A DNA stretch of 64,000 nt. Source: Physcia stellaris. Lineage: Eukaryota > Ascomycota > Lecanoromycetes > Caliciales > Physciaceae. Positions 25,308 to 35,294 of the stretch are shown piece by piece; position 1 is the stretch's first letter; each line of letters starts with the position of its first letter. The stretch is from assembly GCA_018902385.1 (NCBI GenBank), contig JABSSW010000044.1, positions 124,001-188,000 of the forward strand, in the 5' to 3' direction. Under the pieces are notes generated by a model. That model was not told the origin of the DNA, searched no databases, and was given only the letters and a program-made list of their open reading frames with translations. The position numbers and the translations under genes were made by a program.

Positions 25308-25440
25308 TTTTTATAGCAAATTTTCGTTTGCGACAAATTTTCGTTTAAGACACATTTCTTTACGACAAATTTTTTTACGACACATCTCTTTCTGCGACAA
25401 ATTTTTTTTTACGACAAATTTTTTTTTACAACGTATTTTA
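25308..25440 (+). repeat. Degenerate tandem repeat, CGACAAATTTT type
   Basis: About seven imperfect copies of a 15-17 bp unit (variants of ACGACAAATTTTTTT and GACACATTTCTTT) at the inner end of the left AT-rich arm, just before the island of normal composition. Confidence 0.6.
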
Positions 25441-25604
25441 TCAATGCGTATCAATCATGACAATTCAACAAACAACGAAAAATTGTTTGTTTGATGTAAC
25501 AAGATGTATCAATAAAAACGACGAAATAAACGACAATATGTAATCAATAAAATTCAATTTTTTTTATTTTGATTGTTCACGATTGATATCAAAACATGAC
25601 AAGT

Positions 25605-26473
25605 AGGCCCGGAAGTTTTTTTAAAAAAAAAACTTTGTCGAGAACTCTTAGGGTTAGGGTCAAATCTGATAAGATTACGAAATCAGAGTTCCTTGCGATC
25701 TCATCGATTTCGCACCTTAATAGCTTCTTGACTCAGTAAGTAAACCATACATTCGAAGGCTTGTTTTGAAGTACGAAGTGAGCACTATTCAAAGAATCAA
25801 AAATATCGAAAATCGAGCGAGTGCGCATTGAGTTATGGTGGATATGACATTGTTGCTTCGCAGGCGTTGTTGCGGAGTTGTTCTACAGGCACATTTCTAG
25901 CATGACCTTTCAAGTCCCAGAACTATTGCGATAATGAACCGATTTCTGTTATTTTTGCAGCGTTGGAATGCGCTCATTCTGCTCTACAATTCTGGCTAGA
26001 TAAGTGGAAATTATACTTGATTGCTGATTGATGTGCAGGTTGTAAATCAACTGCAACAACAAACTACATTTTTGGTGGTTGGCCGCCAAGTAGACCCTGA
26101 GCTAGCTAAATCGGGAAAGAGTGCCGCAAATCTGAAGTCCATAACTGGGGGTCTCAATGCCAGGCATGGAGTCTGAACTGCAGAAATTGCAGTCATTTGA
26201 CCATATCTTCGAAGCATATCATGGTTCTCGATTGGGTATAGCGCAATAGGGTATCAGGATAGATTTGCCCTGATATTGGCCATTCTGGATACTATGTACA
26301 TATGCTGGTCCCAGAATTCTGACTGGCCTGGCCATCTGCGGCAGAGATATCGAGAATATGCCATACAAATCGGGCCTGTTTCTCCAGCGAGGTCTTCTGG
26401 CTTATTAAGGCTCGAAAAGCTCGAATCTGCAGTCTTTGCATCGGTGTATGCCTGCGGAAGTGATCCGCGCATG
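25605..26473. other. Left part of the unmutated island, no gene recognised
   Basis: Base composition changes abruptly to normal near 25605. No convincing ORF is found before the 12-bp repeat array; the open frames here are short and overlap that array. Confidence 0.5.
25648..25659 (+). repeat. Two telomere-type TTAGGG units
   Basis: TTAGGGTTAGGG sits about 45 bp inside the normal-composition island, right next to its junction with the AT-rich arm. It is the standard filamentous-fungal telomere unit, but only two copies are present. Confidence 0.6.
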
Positions 26474-26581
26474 GAGGCATTCGGTGAGGCATTCGGTGAG
26501 GCATTCGGTGAGGCATTCGGTGAGGCATTTGCTGAGGCATTTGGTGGAGCATTCGGTGGAGCATTTGATAAGGCATTTGGT
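26474..26581 (+). repeat. 12-bp minisatellite, nine units
   Basis: Four perfect copies of GAGGCATTCGGT are followed by five diverged copies. The unit length is a multiple of three, so every frame stays open (EAFG repeats on +, HRMP repeats on -). It lies just 3' of the passenger gene (stop at 26620). I judge it non-coding. Confidence 0.85.
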
Positions 26582-26619
26582 GGAGGTCGATTCGGCCTGA
26601 AGAGGGCAATTCGTGGAGG

Positions 26620-27801
26620 TTATATCGACCATGGCATACTCGAGTAAAGCTCTCTTTTTTGCTTCCATTTATGCTCGTCTGCTTCGGTTCTCAATTCAAC
26701 CAACTCGCTCCATTGCACTCCCTCGTCGTCGTCAGAACGATTGTCAGAATCGATCGATTCGTCGGTCATATATGTATCGTCCGACTCATCAGAATCGTCC
26801 GGCTCGTCTGGCCAAGCTGAATGCTTTTCCCTTTCTATTCTTGTTGCCTCCGCTTTCACTCTTTCGTTCGCCTTTTTCGCCCGCTTGATATCCTTTGCAA
26901 GTTGAGCTTCTTCGGGGGTTGGGATATTGTGTGGAGGATCAAGTTTCCATCTCTTTCTTTGCATCGCATTGCAGGCGTATTTCGTCAACGATTTGAGAAG
27001 AAAACGACTGCTATGTCTGACTATTTCCTCCCTCATATGCAAGCGAATTTTCTCCTCATCGTTGGCTCGAACAGCCGTAGAAAGAGGAGAGTAATACTTC
27101 TTGAATTTGCAATGAGCATAACCACTCCATACAGAACGCTCCGTCCAAGGTTGAAAACGAAAATGCTCTTGAAACAAAGCCCCTCCAGACAGTCCTAACC
27201 GATATTCGAGATCCGAAGAAAGTTCTCCATTGATTCGTATGATTTCAGATCGTTCCAATCGCCAAAAGTATTGAAAGATCTGACCCTCCCAAGCTTCCTG
27301 ATCCTTTTGCAGCAGTTTTTGCTGTGATTCCACTTGAGAACGCGTATGTGTCTTAACCTTTGAAACATCGAATGCAACGTCAAACATGGGACGTGCTTTA
27401 GTCATTGGATCCTGAATAATAGCTGGCTGTGGGACCGGATAGATTCCAGGCTCTTGTCTATCCAACGTCATTCCATTTCGGCCATTGATTGTGTAGTGAG
27501 GCTCTCGAAACTCGACGGGTGTTTGAGGTGTAACAGTCATTGAATGACATTCGTAGGGAGCGCTGATTTCGATCGATGCAGCAGCAGAAGTAAAGGTAGA
27601 CGTAGAAGTAGGAGTAAGTTTCTGGAGAGCACCCCGTTTCTCTCGCTCTTTGGCATGGCGATTTGCTGCACCACGCGAACGCGCCGTAGTAGGAAGGCCT
27701 AAATCCAACGTCAGCTGCATGATTTGTTGGGATTCGTTGAAATTCTCGTGGTTGAGTTGATATGGAGTTGAAGTTGATGTTGTTGTTGGTGTTTGGATCA
27801 T
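26620..27801 (-). CDS. Passenger gene of the element: 393-residue protein of unknown function
   Basis: A single uninterrupted exon of normal composition between two heavily mutated AT-rich arms. I do not recognise the family. The N-terminus is Thr/Ser/Gln-rich. A basic patch near residues 40-57 (SRGAANRHAKEREKRG) could bind nucleic acid. The centre is mixed and apparently folded, with aromatic blocks (EGQIFQYFWRLERSEIIRING, SVWSGYAHCKFKKYYSP) and a Lys/Arg-rich helix. The last 75 residues hold a Glu/Asp/Ser-rich acidic stretch (DEPDDSDESDDTYMTD) before a basic end. No signal peptide or membrane segment is seen. It is probably nuclear, but that is inference. It may be an element-encoded accessory protein or captured host cargo. 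An intact frame inside a decayed element suggests either selection, recent arrival, or protection from the mutator. Confidence 0.7.
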   Translation of the reverse strand: MIQTPTTTSTSTPYQLNHENFNESQQIMQLTLDLGLPTTARSRGAANRHAKEREKRGALQKLTPTSTSTFTSAAASIEISAPYECHSMTVTPQTPVEFREPHYTINGRNGMTLDRQEPGIYPVPQPAIIQDPMTKARPMFDVAFDVSKVKTHTRSQVESQQKLLQKDQEAWEGQIFQYFWRLERSEIIRINGELSSDLEYRLGLSGGALFQEHFRFQPWTERSVWSGYAHCKFKKYYSPLSTAVRANDEEKIRLHMREEIVRHSSRFLLKSLTKYACNAMQRKRWKLDPPHNIPTPEEAQLAKDIKRAKKANERVKAEATRIEREKHSAWPDEPDDSDESDDTYMTDESIDSDNRSDDDEGVQWSELVELRTEADEHKWKQKRELYSSMPWSI

Positions 27802-28626
27802 CGAACCCCGAATCCATCAATTTGTATGCGATCAAAACTCCGCATTTCAATAACTCGATGCGCCCACGTCAGAATTTAACAAACGTTACAGTATTGGATT
27901 CCCCTCATTAAACTCTACAACTTTGACTACATAAACAAAAATCATATCAAGTTCTTGGTTGGTGTGCAATGTGCGAAAAAGTTGCACCAAAACTTTGATG
28001 TTCTTCGCCAAGATTGGTCTAACCCAATAAGGAAGTAAACTTTTGTAGAGGAAACGATAGATATTTTTTTATAGGTTGTGTTCTATTCGATTATTTCAAA
28101 ACGATTTTTAATCATTGTGATTCAATTTAATCATAATTTAATGATTGTTAATTTAAAAAATCATACGAAATATCAAAACTATTATAAGATAATCTTGATA
28201 TTATTGTGTGAATTTTATATTGTTACGTTCAAATTATTGTAAAATGATGTGATTTGTTTTTTGATTGACAAAACTTTATCATTTATTAATTTTTGTTTTT
28301 CAATAATTCAATGCAAATTTTAATTATTTTAAATTGTTGTGTTTGCGCATATTCTTTTTGATACATTATGATTGTATAACGATTGAATTGCGCATATGAT
28401 TGAATCACGTTAATTAATTTTCGTTCATTTTTTGCGTTAAATTATTTCAAGCATGTAATAATTTCATTGTCATATTTTTGATTGTAATTATAAACTTGAT
28501 ACAATAATTAAAATTCAATTTAATCATTGATGTATTCAAATATTGATCAAAGTCAATGTCTGCAACTGCATCCTGCAAATTTCAATGATAGGTTTCAGGC
28601 TGCTAACCTATAATAATCCTAAGATG
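27802..28626. other. Passenger-gene upstream region and right AT-rich arm
   Basis: Bases 27802 to about 28080 are of intermediate composition and probably hold the passenger promoter. About 28080-28600 is AT-rich with the same shortage of ApG and CpT, though milder than in the left arm and with more TpA. No gene is seen. Confidence 0.5.
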
Positions 28627-28660
28627 ATTTCCTAGGACCCCCTCCGCCCGCTAAGGTAGT
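28627..28660 (-). repeat. Right terminal inverted repeat
   Basis: Reads ATTTCCTAGGACCCCCTCCG and continues CCCGCTAAGGTAGT, the exact reverse complement of the left end. Its outer edge lies 63 bp before the DPB11 start codon. Confidence 0.9.
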
Positions 28661-28723
28661 GTGTCTACGCGACTCGTTGCGGAGAACCCCACCACATCCC
28701 ATGTTCAATTGGAACATTTGACC
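28661..28723 (+). promoter_or_regulatory. Residual DPB11 upstream segment with an ACGCGA box
   Basis: Only 63 bp separate the element end from the DPB11 ATG. They contain ACGCGA at 28667-28672, similar to the MluI cell-cycle box (ACGCGT) that drives G1/S genes in yeasts. A six-base match is weak evidence; the notable point is how little promoter remains. Confidence 0.25.
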
Positions 28724-31663
28724 ATGGCAGAAAATGGAGAATACAGTAAGCTCACTCCTCGCTCTCGTCAGGAAGAGACTCCTAATGATCAATCAGCAAA
28801 AGCTCAGCTCCCTTTGCTGGGCGTCGTCCTTTGTTGCACCTCCGTTCCCCCAGAGAAGCGCGTAAGTCATTCCGCGAAGAGTTATTGTCATGGGATGCCC
28901 CCTGACAGTCATATGCTTGTCGCATAGTCAGATCTGGCTTCAATTGCCTCGCGTATGGGCGCCGTCCATAAATTCGATCTGACATCCGATGTCACCCATT
29001 TAATCGTCGGAGACTCCGACACACCAAAATACAAATTTGTCGCCAAAGAACGCGAGGACGTCAAATGTCTCCTACCAAGTTGGATAGAAGCTGTACGAGA
29101 GGCATGGATGGAGGGTGAAGAGGTCGATGTTGACATTCTGGAAAAACAACATGCTTTGCCGACATTTGCTGGATTGAAAATATGTGTCACTGGGTTCGAC
29201 GACTGTAGGTCAAAGTCACAATGATGAGCTGCGAGAGTTAGGTCTAACTCATCGTAGTGGCTTACCGTCGAAATTTGGAGGAACTCATCAACGAGAACGG
29301 TGGCGAATATCGTGGTAATCTCACCAGAGACATTACCCATCTTATCGCAAAGGAGCCATCGGGAAACAAGTATAACTATGCTGGACAATGGCATATCAAG
29401 ACAGTCTCGAACGAATGGATGCAGGATAGTCTGGCCCGTGGTATGATACTGGACGAGACATCTTATAGTCTGTTACTACCCCCCTCAGAACGAGGGCGCA
29501 CGGCTTGGCTACGTAAAACGGCCTCTGCAACTTCTCTTGGTAAAAGACCACGCGAAAGTGAGCTTGGAAAGCCAAATTCCAGGAAGCTGAGAAGAACAGC
29601 AAGTGCCAAGCTTGGCAGTGAGAGCTCCGGAATATGGTCCAACATCGTGGGTGAACCCATCAATCAAGACCGCGTACAGCCGGACAAGTGGCAAGATGGG
29701 GTCGAAATCGCCGCGCCGGTCAAGACGGAATTTGGCTCAGCAGACATTGCGCAGACTTCAGGCGAGCAGAGGTTTAAGGATGAGCAGGCATCTGGGCCCA
29801 GAGCTGGTCACGATCCACACAGAGTGATTCGAAAAGCTGGCATCTTCGAAGGCAAAAGGTTCATCATATACGGCTACGGTGAAAAGAAGGTGAGTGCTGC
29901 ATGATTCAGTTGCGCAATTGCCCTGCACTGACCGGTTTTAGACCAACATTCTACAACGGCATCTTACATCTCACGACGCGGTCATACTCGGCGAAGTCTC
30001 ATCTCTGCCCTATCAAACCTCGGAAGGTCCTTCTAATGATTATTTCCTCCTTGTTCCTCATGCAATGCCTAGCAACAGTGTACCTGCTCCGCCTCAAGGT
30101 CTACAGCAACCAACAATCGTCACAGATCTATGGTTCGAAAGGTGTCTATACAAGAAAGTAATGATATCCCCGTCTGCGCACGTTCTAGATAGACCATTCT
30201 TTAAATCGCCCATTGAAGGTTTGCAGATCCCCCAACTCTAAAAACACGGCTGATAGGCAATAGGATTTGAAGATATCACTGTCTCTTCTACAGCGTTCCA
30301 CGATGTTGACCTCTTGCATATCTCGAAGATAGTGCCATTAATTGGTAATATATCAGGATACTGCTCGAGTAAGTACTGACAGCAGATAGGGGCAAACTTC
30401 AGCGAAGAATTGACTCTGAACACTTCGGTCCTGATATGCTACGAAGTGGTTAAAAGTAGCTCGAAGCGATCGTTTGCATACGAACATAGAATCCCTACAG
30501 TGACTGCCGACTGGCTTTGGGACTGCATTAGGAGAAGGGAGTTGCTGCCTTTCGACAAGTACCTCACGCAGCCTATCGTACCTAAACGCGAAGCTGTTGA
30601 GCATGTAACCCTCGAGACTCCGAAACCAAGTAATCTCAATGAACCCAGTAAAGCCACGACCCTACTCGGGCAAAAAGGCAGCGGTGCCGCAAGTCCCAAC
30701 TCAGGGAGCAGCAATCCCAAAGACGCGATGAAGACTTTAGCTCCGATGCGTCACAGCAGTACAACCTCCTGCGCAGATACCTCTTTCGACGCAGAGTCAG
30801 ACACCACCGTTACCAAACATTCTTCGGCCACTACCCATCCCCAGACAGTTCCACTCCATGAAATATCTGCGAATGCATCGCCAAAACCTTCACCCTCGCC
30901 GCCGAAACCTCCCTCTCAACATCCCACAAAGACGGACCACACACAAGAAGAGCCCCCCTCAAGTCTCGGTCCCGCTATCTCCTCCCTCCTCGCCCATCAC
31001 CAACGCGCCGTCTCGAACGCTGCCGAGCGCCCACCTCTCGGCCGCCGAAGACGCCAACTCCTCGGTCGCGCACCCTCCAATCTCTCCAATCGCTCACTCT
31101 CCCGCGCCAGCAGCGTCGACACCATCAACACCGACGGCCTAGGCACTCCTCTAGAACCCTCCAACCACTCCGTCCGTCCTTCTCAGTCCGCCCACGGAAA
31201 GGCAGCAAACTCTAAGCTGAAGGATACGAAAGACCCGTTCGCCACCCTGCGAGCGTATGCGGAAGAGGCGGAACAAGCCGAGAGCCAGCAGAGCAAGGAC
31301 GTGCAGTTGACGCAGCTGGGATACGAGGATCCGGATGTCAAGGCTTGGAGGGATAGGGTTGTGAGGAAGATGGGTGGGGGTGAGGAGCTTGACGCGGAGA
31401 GCCAGGCGAATGGGAGGGTGGCTACTGGAAGGGTGCTGGAGGATGTGTCGTTGGGGGCACGAGGGGGATTGCTGGACGGACAAGAGCTGGCGGGAGATGA
31501 TTGGGATAGGACTATTGGATGTATCAAGCAGGATATATTGTACGCTTTTGAGAGGCAGTGGATAGCCGTTTATTTGGGTAATGACCAGCTGGGTGTCCGG
31601 TTTGTCTTCAATAGAGAAATTTCATGGTGTGAACCACATTGTCAAGTCGTCGTGTCTGTGTGA
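28724..31663 (+). CDS. DPB11: DNA replication initiation and checkpoint protein Dpb11/Rad4 (TopBP1 family), four BRCT domains
   Basis: Scaffold that binds CDK-phosphorylated replication factors to load origins and activates the ATR-type kinase (family knowledge). I infer six exons: 28724-28861, 28928-29204, 29258-29889, 29942-30218, 30264-30344 and 30390-31663, 892 residues, all phases consistent. BRCT1 is at about 15-100 (LLGVVLCCTS...SRMGAVHKFDLTSDVTHLIVGD) and BRCT2 at about 108-190 (LKICVTGFDD, GGEYRGNLTRDITHLIAKEP). BRCT3 starts near 337 (FEGKRFIIYGYGEKK) and BRCT4 is at about 442-535 (ITVSSTAFHDV, TVTADWLWDCIRRRELLP). A Ser/Pro-rich tail follows. The intron with donor GTTTGC at 30219 is weak. 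The C-terminal end may hold one more unmodelled intron. The start at 28724 has ACC ATGG context and lies only 63 bp from the transposon end. Confidence 0.9.
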
Positions 31664-32044
31664 TAGATCAGATATCTAGGACTGATGCCCGATGAATTTG
31701 ATATAACGACTTGCCTCCTCATTGGATCTTTACCTCACGGGAATCTGCCATCATATCTCTGGTTCACAAAAAGGTTATGCATTCAGTATTCGTCTGGTCA
31801 GACAGACATGTGGCCAAAAGGCAGAAGAAGCACATAGGAATACAAGAAGCACATAGGAATACATTTCCAACATTTACTATGTATCAAGTGACGAGTGAGT
31901 TCCTTGATCTGCCTTCTGTTCCCTCAGGGAGATGCTAAGCCGCATTTCCCTCCCCAGCTAAACTCCGACCCTTAACACCGTCGCCACCATCGCCATGCTC
32001 CATCATGCAATCTCAGCTCCTCCCACTTCCCAACCTCCCAGCAT
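31664..32044. other. Convergent intergenic region DPB11/FZO1
   Basis: It contains both 3' ends. A 19-bp unit (AGAAGCACATAGGAATACA) is tandemly duplicated at about 31827-31864. No gene is seen. Confidence 0.5.
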
Positions 32045-34959
32045 TCAGACCAACACTTCATCCCCTCCATAACCCCCAGGGACTTGCGGTCCCCCCTCCA
32101 GATCCACATCCTCGACGCCCCTCTTCCCCTCCGCGCTCTCCCTCACCAGATTCCCGAAGTACTTCCTCGCGACTTCGCTCTCGCCCTTAACCTTCAGCGT
32201 CTCGGCTCTCTTCTCTGCGAGCTGGACGACACTTTTCTGCAGGCCAGCGCGCAGGTTCTCAGCGGGGTAGCGTAGGACCTTGCGGACTTCGGAGGAGATG
32301 CGAAGGGAGTTGGTGTGTGTGTATTCGAACTGGGAGAGGGTGCTGCGGAGTTTGGATGCCAGCCGGGGAGGTAGGGTGGTGGGGATGGAGTAGAGGGCGT
32401 AGGCTGAGGCGAGGAGGACTTGAGGCGTCGATTAGTATGTTTCGTCTACAGAAAGGGGATCGGGGAGGAAGGGGAAAGGGGCTAGTACATACTGGTAGCG
32501 AAAATCCCAGGCAGGATCATCCTCCTCAGATTCTGGGGGCCCATCACCCTCGCAGCGCCCAGAGCCCCATCGATCCAGCCTACACCGCCCACAATGCGTC
32601 CACCAACCATGCCAGCTACTGTGAGCGCCACGCTGGTACCTGCGACTTTCTCTTGACGCTCCCAGAGCCCGCCAATGTCGAAGAAGTCCCAGACCTCGAC
32701 TTCGGTATCTATTTGTCGGGCTAGGATATCACGTTTGCTGCGGAACATCTTGTCGGAGCGGAAACTGAGGTCTGAGTATTCATTCCCCAGGTGCAGGATA
32801 CCTAGTGACTTGATTGTGTTTACGCCGTTGACCGTTCTGGACCGAGCATCTTCTTCGCAAGTCGTCACGGCGGCGGATATCTGGTCTAGCATGGCGGCTT
32901 TGATATCGTCCGCATACTGAAACGCATTCAATACGCCAGGGTATGGGACGCCGAGATCGGTTTCTGCGACACGGGCGATGGTGTTGTTGAGAGTACTTCG
33001 CGTGTGGTTGTATATGTCATTGCAGGTTTCCTCGATCGTCTTGTCCACGTCGTCACTGGCTTCTGTACGCGCTTTCTTCGATTGCTCATACGCAGGTTCA
33101 AGTTCTTCCAATTCGGTTTTTACGCGATCGAGCTCGTTCTGGGCTACGTCTCGGTTTACGATTGCAAGGACACTGAGGTCGGAAAGCACGTTGAGAAGGT
33201 ACGTCTTTGCAGGTGCCAGCTTCGATCTTGCTCGCTTCTCCAGAACAAAACGTCGGAGAGCGCCTTCAAGTTCTTGAAAATCCTGCAATTTCTCTTTATC
33301 CTTGCCCTTGCCTTTTGCAGGTGGAGAGCCAGGTTCCCCATGCTTTCCGAGCGTCTCATCGTCGTCCTCAAACGAAGGAACGTTGTCTGGATCATAGCTG
33401 CTGCCGCTATCTCCTCCTCCACCGCCGTCTCCACCTGGAGGTCCTGGACCGATGGAAGGAGCGACAGGTATGGCATTGCTAGATACGAAGTGAACCAATT
33501 CTGATGATTCCTTGAAGGTCCTTGGGCTTAGCGTCGCCACTTGCTCAAGAATCATGCGTTGACATCTCTCCTTGTCCCGGATGTTATCAAAGCCATTGAC
33601 AACAATGAAGAGATAAGCCTTCTCCATTGCCGCATTCCATATGAATTCTTTAGCTGAGAGCGTGAAATGATTTGCAGCATTGACCACAAAAACCACGACA
33701 TCAATTTCTTCTTGCCTCGCAAAGACGGCTGTTGTTTTTAACGAGTCGGAATTTAGGCCAGGTGCGTCGATGATGGATATGTCGACGATGCCATTATTGA
33801 GTAGGGACTCGTTCACTGACCGGATGTCCTTGACATAGACCTTACACTGAGTGTAATCTTTGTTATCCGTGACCACCTTCTCTAACTCATGCAGTTGATA
33901 GACGTCATACGTGCTTTCATCGTTTCTGTTATATATTGTGTTCTTGTGTACCGCATGAGCTTCTTCGATGCCCCCGTTTTCTCTTGCGTCCAGAACTTCG
34001 CAGAAGATACTGGTGCATGGCTGTTGATCTTCTGGCAAGACCTTTCGCCTCAAGAGTGCATTGCAAAAGGTCGACTTGCCAGCGTTCAGATCTCCAGTCA
34101 CAAGCACCTTACTGGAAGTGTCTTCTATCCGATCTTTTAGCTGTTGCAGATGCCGTATACTTTGATTGATTTTCCCATCTAGTAACGAGGCTATGGTACG
34201 CTTGTCAGTGGAGTGTGCGATTTCCGCTTGTGTCAGACCCTGGACTCTTAGGTCTAATTTCAAGATCGAGAACTCCTGAGCTGCTTGCGGCGTAATTAGT
34301 CGAGTAGGCTCCGGTGGGACTTTTGACGTTGCGGTACTTGACTCTCCGGTACTCGTCTCCCCAAGCGAAGTTCCAGCTCGTCTCACGCCCGGCCGTAGAG
34401 GGATATCGTGGTCTTGGTGGCTGTCGCCCAATGCCCGTGTCGACTGTGTGTGAACGATACCAGGTCGTGGGTCTTGCTTCGACGCGTGGGGTTCCGGGGG
34501 TTTTACTGTAGGATATTGTGCCGGCCATGTTGAGTTCATCTCCTTCAGACCCTCAAGTGTGTCGACGGTTCGATTGATTGCACGCCCAAGCTTGACGCGA
34601 TTTTGGTTGAAAGCTAATTGGTGTATGTGGCTTGCAAGCACCTTCTTCTCATTCTCAGCTGCAGGATTGTACTCCCCAGGCAGTGTAGGCGTGTGGGCCG
34701 GTATCGGGCTATCTTCCGTAACCATTGGATTCCATCCCAGAGAGCTTCCATCACGGCCATATTCTCCAGTAGCATAGCCAGAGTCATGATCAAGTGAAGC
34801 CATCAAACCTGCAGCGCTTGCTGAGGTAGAACCAGAGCCTACGGTCATGTAATGTGGTCGCGGAAGATAGCGACTTGATGTGTTCGGCGGTCTTGATGAG
34901 GGTCGAGAGGATGAGCTTCCACTGCTCGAGCCATCGGCCGGAAAGTAGTTCTGGCTCAT
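32045..34959 (-). CDS. FZO1: Mitofusin, dynamin-like GTPase of the mitochondrial outer membrane
   Basis: Tethers and fuses mitochondrial outer membranes (family knowledge). Two exons: 32493-34959 and 32045-32418. The intron 32419-32492 (GTATGT...ACTAATC...AAG) joins GIFAT to ILLASAYALYSIP; the product is 946 residues. Seen in order: a disordered N-terminus of about 230 residues, G1 GDLNAGKST near 292, the G2 Thr in PCTSIF, G3 DAPG near 397 and G4 NGFD. A Gly/Asp-rich insert near 510-530 is followed by a coiled coil (ELDRVKTELEELEPAYEQ). The paired hydrophobic segment near 775-830 should span the outer membrane twice. A second heptad region follows (LRAGLQKSVVQLAEKRAETL). The second exon is needed for the transmembrane hairpin and the C-terminal coil, which supports the splice. 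Confidence 0.94.
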
Positions 34960-35294
34960 TGTGGTGGATTCTTAGAGTGAAACGAGTCGTGGTCGGTTCA
35001 TAGGTTTGGCGGTGGTACTGAAAATTGATAGAGTTCGAACATTTACCTTACCCACTCGCCTCGCCATTTGTCCATGACACTAGTGCGCTTTTGGCGAGGA
35101 ATCGTCATTCCGCGGGTGGGCGATCTCTGCAGGCTTGGCAATCTCAGAAGGCATCACATACGAATAGTTATCTTTAATCACCCCTTTAACCATGATTCCT
35201 TAGCCAGGCTTACCAAGTGCCCGAATTAAGCTGAACAAATTCCATCATTGGAGTCTCAGCAGGCCCTTTTACTAGACACCACAAGAGTTCCAAC
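34960..35294. promoter_or_regulatory. Divergent promoter region FZO1/VPS2
   Basis: A 335-bp gap between two divergent start codons, so it must carry both promoters. No specific binding site can be named with confidence. Confidence 0.5.

Larger units (their letters stand above)
14806..28660. mobile_element. 13.85-kb element bounded by terminal inverted repeats, probable decayed DNA transposon with passenger gene
   Basis: The two ends carry the same 34-bp sequence in opposite orientation (14806-14839 and 28627-28660), far beyond chance. Weaker similarity continues inward (GGATAATTA-like and GTTAG/CAGC blocks). A TA lies next to the conserved CCTTAGCGGG core on each side, which could be a TA target duplication, but TA is palindromic so this is weak. 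Inside, 14840 to about 25605 and about 27900-28620 are extremely AT-rich with decayed ORFs. About 25605-27900 has normal composition and one intact gene. Transposase-like relics lie on the + strand at about 18.9-22.4 kb. The family is inferred, not proven; the closest match I recall is a KDZ/CMC-like group of large fungal transposases. The mobility genes look non-functional. Confidence 0.75.

Noticed and set aside
14840-25605. Classical RIP (CpA to TpA) as the cause of the AT-rich arm
   Set aside because: CpA and TpG remain abundant and TpA is scarce in the core, so the classical context does not fit.
26276-26647. A + strand frame with EAFG repeats beside the passenger gene
   Set aside because: Openness follows from the 12-bp unit being a multiple of three; flanking sequence is not protein-like.
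14840-28626. A regional centromere
   Set aside because: AT-rich DNA of this size could suggest it, but exact terminal inverted repeats and an internal gene island fit a mobile element better. Centromere chromatin data would be needed to revisit this.
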